From DATMER01 sp040349255 (GTDB lineage: Bacteria; Acidobacteriota; Thermoanaerobaculia; Multivoradales; UBA5704): a stretch of 11,666 nucleotides of DNA. This document shows, piece after piece, positions 7,733 to 11,666 of the stretch. The first letter of the stretch is position 1. Each line of letters begins with the position of its first letter. A model generated the notes under the pieces. It was not told the origin of the DNA. It did no database searches and was given only the letters and a program-made list of their open reading frames with translations. A program made the position numbers and the translations under genes. The stretch spans positions 1 through 11,666 of the forward strand of contig JBEQUE010000139.1 of assembly GCA_040349255.1 (NCBI GenBank), in the 5' to 3' direction.

Positions 7733-8849
7733 CGTCGGTCCGCCCCTGAAGCTCGCGCCGGCTCTCCTCGAGAACTGGATGCGGGCCTATTACTTCGAGA
7801 CCGACATCGACATCGGCAGCAGCGGGGTGCGCAACTTCTCCTTCGCCGAGGTGCGCGGGCTCACCGGGCTCGGCGCCGCCGACCTCGACGCGCTCGTCTT
7901 CAACGACAGCCAGACCCTCGGCGCCACGGCGCTGCGGCAGGCCGTCGCCGACCGCTTCGCGGACGGGCGGGCCGAGCGCGTCATCGTCACGCACGGCTCG
8001 ACCGACGCCAACTTCCTGATCATGAACGCGCTGCTCTCGCCGGGCGACGAGGTGGTCGTGCTCGACCCGTGCTACCAGCAGCTCTTCGGCGTGGCGGAGT
8101 CCCTGGGCTGCACCCTGGTGCGCTGGCCCCTGCGCTACGAGAACGGCTTCGCGCCCGATCTCTCGGACGCGCGGCGGCTGATCGGCGAGCGCACGCGGAT
8201 GGTCGTGGTGAACTTCCCGCACAACCCCACGGGCGCCACCCTGAGCGAGGCGGAGCAGGACGAGCTGCTGCGCATCGTCGAGGACGCCGGCGCCTGGCTG
8301 GTCTGGGACGACGCCTTCGGCGAGCTGACCTACGGGGCGCCGCCGCTGCCGCCGCCCGGGCGCAAGTCCGACCGCGCGATCTCGATGGGCACCCTGTCCA
8401 AGGCCTACGGCCTGCCGGGGCTGCGGGTCGGCTGGTGCATCGCCTCGGAAGACATCCTCGAGAGGTTCATCCGGATCCGGGACTACACCATGCTTCACCT
8501 CTCGCCGCTCGTCGAGCTCGTCGCCCGCCGGGTGATCGAGAACGGCGACGCCTTTCTCGCCATCCGCCTGGAGGAGGCGCGCAGGAACCTCGGGCTGGTG
8601 GCGGATTGGATCGAGCAGAACGCGGGCCGGGTCGACTGGGCCCCACCCCGCGGCGGCGTGTCCGCTTTCGTCCGGTTTCCCGGCCTTCCGGACGTGGAGT
8701 CCTTCTGTCACCGGCTGGCCCGCGAGGAGCGGGTCCTGCTGGTGCCCGGCTCTTGTTTTCTTCACCCGCAGCATGCGCGGCTCGGCTTCGGCTGCGCCAG
8801 CGACGAGCTTGCGGAAGGCCTGATGAGGCTGTCCAGGACCCTGGGTTGA
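7677..8849 (+). CDS. PLP-dependent enzyme resembling capreomycidine synthase (VioD/OrfR type)
   Basis: A 390-residue fold-type I (aminotransferase class I/II) enzyme. The Schiff-base lysine is Lys242 in TLSKAYG, the cofactor Asn is Asn183 in NFPHNPTGA, the pyridine-nitrogen Asp is Asp211 in WDDAF, and the likely carboxylate-binding Arg is Arg368 in ARLGFG. The aromatic residue that is Tyr in aspartate aminotransferase is Phe214 here. The N-terminal part (LAPALLENW, then DIGSSGVRNFSFAEVRGL) resembles VioD-like enzymes as I remember them. VioD converts 3-hydroxyarginine to capreomycidine, and the adjacent VioC-like gene supplies that substrate, so the same role is inferred. An ordinary aminotransferase remains the alternative. 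Family homology begins near 7747, so ATG 7677 or ATG 7692 is the start; neither has a strong ribosome site, and both overlap the exporter's end, suggesting translational coupling. The next gene follows after 12 bases. Confidence 0.85.
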   Translation: MDSSSMTSASTRPSTPSPDVGPPLKLAPALLENWMRAYYFETDIDIGSSGVRNFSFAEVRGLTGLGAADLDALVFNDSQTLGATALRQAVADRFADGRAERVIVTHGSTDANFLIMNALLSPGDEVVVLDPCYQQLFGVAESLGCTLVRWPLRYENGFAPDLSDARRLIGERTRMVVVNFPHNPTGATLSEAEQDELLRIVEDAGAWLVWDDAFGELTYGAPPLPPPGRKSDRAISMGTLSKAYGLPGLRVGWCIASEDILERFIRIRDYTMLHLSPLVELVARRVIENGDAFLAIRLEEARRNLGLVADWIEQNAGRVDWAPPRGGVSAFVRFPGLPDVESFCHRLAREERVLLVPGSCFLHPQHARLGFGCASDELAEGLMRLSRTLG

Positions 8850-8856
8850 GGAGGAG
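8850..8856 (+). promoter_or_regulatory. Strong ribosome binding site of the oxygenase gene
   Basis: GGAGGAG lies 5 bases before the ATG at 8862 and immediately after the stop of the PLP-enzyme gene (8847-8849). It is the strongest Shine-Dalgarno match in the operon and fixes the oxygenase start, excluding the out-of-frame ATG at 8857. Efficient re-initiation after the upstream stop is expected. Confidence 0.7.
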
Positions 8857-8861
8857 ATGCG

Positions 8862-9890
8862 ATGTCCAGGCTGATGCTTTCGAACGATGAGATCGGTTGT
8901 ATCAAGACCCTGATCGGCGAGCTGGCCTCCCGGTTCGATACCGCGGAAGATCCGGCCTTCCTTCAGGACGCCCCCGTGTACGCGCACGAGCTGCCGCGCC
9001 GCGTGCGCGAGTTCCTGAACGTCTTCCGCCTGTGCGAGCCGGACGAGGCGCTGTGCACGATCAGCGGCTTCCCGGTCGACGACGAGGGGATCGGGACGAC
9101 CCCCGTCCACTGGAAGCTCAGGGACGGCCGCTCGCCGGTCCTGCAGGAGGAGATGTTCCTCGTCCTGCTGGGCTCGCTGCTCGGCGACTGCATCGGCTGG
9201 TCGACCCAGCAGGACGGCCATATCGTCCACGACATCATGCCGATCAAGGGCAACGAGCAGGAGCAGCTCGGCAGCGGCAGCGAGACCCTGCTCTGGTGGC
9301 ACACCGAGGACGCCTTCCACCCCTATCGCGGCGACTACCTCGGCATGATGTGCCTGCGCAACCCCGACGCCGTGGCCACGACCTTCGCGACCATCACCGG
9401 GTTCGACCAGGTCCTGACGCCGCGCCAGATCCAGCTCCTCATGGAGGAGCACTTCACCATCCGGCCCGACGAGTCCCACCTGGTGAAGAACAAGTCGGAG
9501 ATGCGGCAGACCGACGACGCCCTGGCCGCCGCGTACGAGCGCATCGAGACCATGAACACGACGCCGCAGAAGATCGCCGTGCTCTACGGCGACCCGAGGA
9601 GTCCCTACGTGCGCCTGGACCCCTACTTCATGGACCCGGTGGCGGGCAACCCGGAGGCCCAGGAGGCGCTCGACATCCTGGTCGCCTTCGTGGATCGGAA
9701 GCTCGGCGACCACGTCCTCAACCAGGGGGACGTCTGCTTCATCGACAACGTCAAGGGGGTCCACGGGAGGAAGCCGTTCGTGGCGCGCTACGACGGCAAG
9801 GACCGCTGGCTCAAGCGGATCAACATCGCCCGCGACCTCCGGAAGTCGCGCCCGTCGCGGCCGGCGGCGGATTCGCGGGTCATCCTGTGA
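8862..9890 (+). CDS. Fe(II)/2-oxoglutarate oxygenase resembling arginine beta-hydroxylase (VioC/OrfP type)
   Basis: A 342-residue member of the clavaminate synthase-like oxygenases, close in length to VioC. The iron triad is visible: His147 and Glu149 in WWHTEDAFHPYRGDY, with Glu in place of the usual Asp as in VioC and AsnO, and distal His301 in KGVHGRKPF. Arg315, in YDGKDRWLKR 14 residues after that His, is the likely 2-oxoglutarate salt-bridge residue. The HTEDAFHPYR and GDYLGMMCLRNPD stretches are typical of the amino-acid beta-hydroxylases acting on free arginine or asparagine. VioC makes 3-hydroxyarginine for capreomycidine; OrfP of streptothricin hydroxylates arginine twice. With a VioD-like gene 12 bases upstream, an arginine substrate is the best inference. 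The possible guanidinium-binding region, LYGD (Asp244) to RLDPYF (Asp253), needs comparison with VioC, because asparagine or another side chain cannot be excluded. It acts in the cytoplasm on a free amino acid. Confidence 0.88.
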   Translation: MSRLMLSNDEIGCIKTLIGELASRFDTAEDPAFLQDAPVYAHELPRRVREFLNVFRLCEPDEALCTISGFPVDDEGIGTTPVHWKLRDGRSPVLQEEMFLVLLGSLLGDCIGWSTQQDGHIVHDIMPIKGNEQEQLGSGSETLLWWHTEDAFHPYRGDYLGMMCLRNPDAVATTFATITGFDQVLTPRQIQLLMEEHFTIRPDESHLVKNKSEMRQTDDALAAAYERIETMNTTPQKIAVLYGDPRSPYVRLDPYFMDPVAGNPEAQEALDILVAFVDRKLGDHVLNQGDVCFIDNVKGVHGRKPFVARYDGKDRWLKRINIARDLRKSRPSRPAADSRVIL

Positions 9891-9901
9891 GCCGATTGAT
9901 T

Positions 9902-9907
9902 TAGAAT
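9902..9907 (+). promoter_or_regulatory. Possible -10 element ahead of the superoxide dismutase gene
   Basis: TAGAAT matches the sigma-70 -10 consensus at 5 of 6 positions and stands in a short AT-rich patch 34 bases before the ATG at 9942. No good -35 hexamer is found 16-18 bases upstream. It could give the dismutase gene its own transcript in addition to read-through from the operon. The 51-base gap to the previous stop is wider than the other gaps in the run, which agrees with a separate promoter. Confidence 0.28.
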
Positions 9908-9941
9908 CCGTCCGGTTGGATGACTCAAGGGAGAACCAAGA

Positions 9942-10574
9942 ATGAACCGTAGTCAGCTCGCAGTATGTCTGCTCGTAGCGGCGGTGGCGGTGGCGGGAGG
10001 TTGCAAGCCCAAGGACGAGGCGGCGCCGGCCACCGGCGGGACCGAGACCGGGACGGCCGCGACCCCGGCCGGCGCGGGATCCACGGTGGTGCCGGCGGCG
10101 CCGGCCGGCGGCGACGAGACGGCCGAGGCGAAGGCCACCCTGTCGAGCCCCGATTCCAAGATCGGTGGCACGGTCACCTTCACGCAGGACGGGTACAACG
10201 TCAAGGTCGTGGCCGACGTGACGGGGCTCTCCCCGGGCAAGCACGGCATCCACGTCCACGAGTACGGCAAGTGCGACGCGCCGGCCTTCGAGTCGGCCGG
10301 AGCGCACGTGAACCCGGACGGCGCCGCCCATGGCTGCCCCGGCTCGCCCGAGTTCCATCCCGGCGACCTCGGCAACATCGAGGTGGGGGCTGACGGCAAG
10401 GGCCATCTCGAGATGACCACCTCCGCCCTGACCGTCACCCCGGGCTCGAACTCGGTGGTCGGCAAGGCCGTGCTGCTGCACGAGCGGGTCGACGACTGCG
10501 TCTCCCGCCCGGCCGGCAACTCCGGCGGCCGCATCGCCTGCGGCCTGGTCGAGCAGTCCAGCGGCCCGCAATAG
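9942..10574 (+). CDS. sodC: Cu/Zn superoxide dismutase, predicted lipoprotein
   Basis: A 210-residue exported enzyme that dismutates superoxide to hydrogen peroxide and oxygen outside the cytoplasm. The first 21 residues form a lipoprotein signal with lipobox VAGGC, so Cys21 is expected to be acylated. A linker of about 45 residues rich in Ala, Gly, Pro and Thr precedes the catalytic domain. All metal ligands are present: His104 and His106 (GIHVHE), bridging His122 (GAHVNP), His130, His139 and Asp142 (HPGDLGN), and His180 (LLHERVDD). The disulfide pair Cys111 and Cys200 and the active-site Arg (GGRIACG) are also there. The start is preceded by AGGGAG 8 bases upstream. It follows the oxygenase by 51 bases on the same strand and ends just before a strong terminator. 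It may be a housekeeping gene that borders the peptide cluster, or it may protect the envelope; nothing visible decides this. Confidence 0.94.
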   Translation: MNRSQLAVCLLVAAVAVAGGCKPKDEAAPATGGTETGTAATPAGAGSTVVPAAPAGGDETAEAKATLSSPDSKIGGTVTFTQDGYNVKVVADVTGLSPGKHGIHVHEYGKCDAPAFESAGAHVNPDGAAHGCPGSPEFHPGDLGNIEVGADGKGHLEMTTSALTVTPGSNSVVGKAVLLHERVDDCVSRPAGNSGGRIACGLVEQSSGPQ

Positions 10575-10582
10575 CGCTCCCG

Positions 10583-10615
10583 AAACCCCGGAGGGCCTGC
10601 CTTCCGGGGTTTTTT
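10583..10615 (+). terminator. Intrinsic terminator after the superoxide dismutase gene
   Basis: AAACCCCGGA (10583-10592) pairs perfectly with TCCGGGGTTT (10603-10612) around a 10-base loop, and the run of six T at 10610-10615 completes a classical rho-independent terminator for + strand transcription. It lies 8 bases after the stop codon and 10 before the stop of the convergent gene. On the other strand the hairpin is followed by only three T, so it would end that transcript less well. Confidence 0.85.
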
Positions 10616-10625
10616 GCGTCCGCTC

Positions 10626-11666
10626 TCACTCCCGGGCGAAGATCCTGCCCACCTCCTCGCCGTCCCCGGTGATCTGCCAGCGGATCAGCGACACCGGGAT
10701 GAGGCCGGCGGAGAAGACCTCCTCGAGCCAGCGCTTCAGGGTGAAGGCGTCGCCGAGCTGGTGGGCCCGCTCGCGCATCAGGTCCTCGATCTGGACCTTG
10801 CCGGTGATGTAGCTCGTGCCGTAACCCGGCTGGCGCAGGTAGAGCTGCTGCTCGAAGCCGAGGAGGTCGAGGTCGGGGCGCATCCAGCCGCGCGGCGTCC
10901 ATTCGACCTGGAAGGCCTTGGCCTGCGCGAGGTCGAATTCGTTGGCCTGGAGGTAGAGCGAGGCGAGCCCGCGGGCGGCGCGCTGGGCGAGCATGATCCA
11001 GACGATCTCGCGCGCCCGCGGCTCGTCGTCGTAGAGGCCGGCGTGGAGCAGGAGCTCCTCCATGGCCGTGGCCATGCCCTCGGGGCGCGCGTCCCAGATG
11101 TTGTAGAGCGGCGGGCCGCGGCGCACGGCGCTCGGGTGCGGCTCGTCGCGCATCCGCGCCAGGTCCCACCAGTGCGAGGAGTGGGTGTAGAGGGTGAGCG
11201 GCTCGTAGTGCGTGGCAATGGCGAAGAAGTTCCGCCGTTCGATCGGCACGAACGAGCCGCGGCGGGAGCGCAGCTCGGAGTCCATGGTGTCGCGCATCGG
11301 GTAGAGCTTGCGCTCGCCGAGGAAGGCGATGAATTTGCGGATCGCCCGGTCGGCGCGGCGCTGGTACTCGGCGTCGTCCGCGGCCGGGGCGATCTCCGGC
11401 AGGCCGCGGTTGCGCTCCTCCTCCAGCTTGAGCGAGGCGTGCGCCCGCGCCAGCTCGCGCCGGAGGATCGCCACCTCGTCCTCCCAGGTCATGGGCAGCA
11501 GGTGCACGTGCTGCTGCGACCAGATGTAGTTTTCCTTGCCGACGCCCGAGGGGCCGGTCTTCGAAGGCGCCTTCTCTTCGAGCCAGGCGACGAAGGACTC
11601 GGTCGCCTTGCGTGCCTCCGCGACCGCGTTCCGGAGCTCCGAGCCGCCGCCGGCGACCGTCCGTTC
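10626..11666 (-). CDS. DUF885-family protein, partial (N-terminal end outside window)
   Basis: The frame is open from the right edge to the stop at 10626-10628, giving 346 visible residues of a protein that in this family is usually near 580-600. The recognisable stretches are VGKENYIWSQQHVHLLPMTWE near residues 38-57, RPEGMATAMEELLLHAGLY, and LRQPGYGTSYITGKVQIEDL towards the C-terminus, which follow the order of DUF885 blocks (an EGxA helix, then the PGY/GK block). The HExxPGH metal-binding motif that most members carry before the EGxA helix is absent; the equivalent position reads THSSHWWDLARM. The product may therefore be a non-catalytic or differently metallated branch. A GTG at 11507 could be mistaken for the start, but homology continues upstream of it. 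The gene converges on the dismutase gene and looks unrelated to peptide synthesis. Function is unknown. Confidence 0.8.
   Translation of the reverse strand, partial: ERTVAGGGSELRNAVAEARKATESFVAWLEEKAPSKTGPSGVGKENYIWSQQHVHLLPMTWEDEVAILRRELARAHASLKLEEERNRGLPEIAPAADDAEYQRRADRAIRKFIAFLGERKLYPMRDTMDSELRSRRGSFVPIERRNFFAIATHYEPLTLYTHSSHWWDLARMRDEPHPSAVRRGPPLYNIWDARPEGMATAMEELLLHAGLYDDEPRAREIVWIMLAQRAARGLASLYLQANEFDLAQAKAFQVEWTPRGWMRPDLDLLGFEQQLYLRQPGYGTSYITGKVQIEDLMRERAHQLGDAFTLKRWLEEVFSAGLIPVSLIRWQITGDGEEVGRIFARE

Noticed and set aside
7704..10571. 955-codon frame on the - strand across the operon
   Set aside because: It runs antisense to three well-supported genes and has no recognisable motif.

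Overview
The window looks like chromosomal DNA from a high-GC bacterium. The best taxonomic hint is the full-length ABC permease of the 'acidobacterial duplicated orphan permease' (ADOP) type. That type is strongly expanded in Acidobacteriota and occurs in a few other soil phyla, so an acidobacterium-like host is inferred, not proven. I saw no tRNA, rRNA, insertion sequence or CRISPR array.

Layout. (1) 1-3195, + strand: the 3' end of a large non-ribosomal peptide synthetase, holding the end of a condensation domain, one adenylation domain, one carrier protein and the terminal thioesterase. (2) 3200-3451: a non-coding array of twelve 21-bp units that fills the whole gap between two convergent genes; left-half units run in one orientation and right-half units mainly in the other. 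(3) 3449-5866, - strand: the ADOP-type permease. (4) 5867-6076: a divergent intergenic region with a 14-bp imperfect inverted repeat. (5) 6077-9890, + strand: a tight three-gene run of a cyclic-peptide ABC exporter (PvdE/SyrD type), a fold-type I PLP enzyme resembling capreomycidine synthase (VioD/OrfR type), and a non-haem Fe(II)/2-oxoglutarate oxygenase resembling arginine beta-hydroxylase (VioC/OrfP type). (6) 9942-10574, + strand: a Cu/Zn superoxide dismutase lipoprotein, followed by a clear intrinsic terminator. (7) 10626 to the right edge, - strand: a partial DUF885-family protein.

How the genes fit together: the synthetase assembles and releases a peptide, the PvdE/SyrD-type exporter moves it out of the cytoplasm, and the oxygenase/PLP pair most simply makes a non-proteinogenic building block, 3-hydroxyarginine and then capreomycidine. 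In viomycin biosynthesis the equivalent pair performs these steps, and in streptothricin biosynthesis a related pair makes the streptolidine precursor. The window is therefore probably the right-hand part of a peptide gene cluster whose product may contain capreomycidine, outside the actinomycetes from which such products are mostly known. The pocket residues of the only adenylation domain visible here do not look suited to a guanidino amino acid, so that residue would have to be loaded by a module to the left of the window.

The two items most worth a second look are the oxygenase/PLP pair beside a synthetase and exporter, and the mirrored 21-bp array between the synthetase and the permease.
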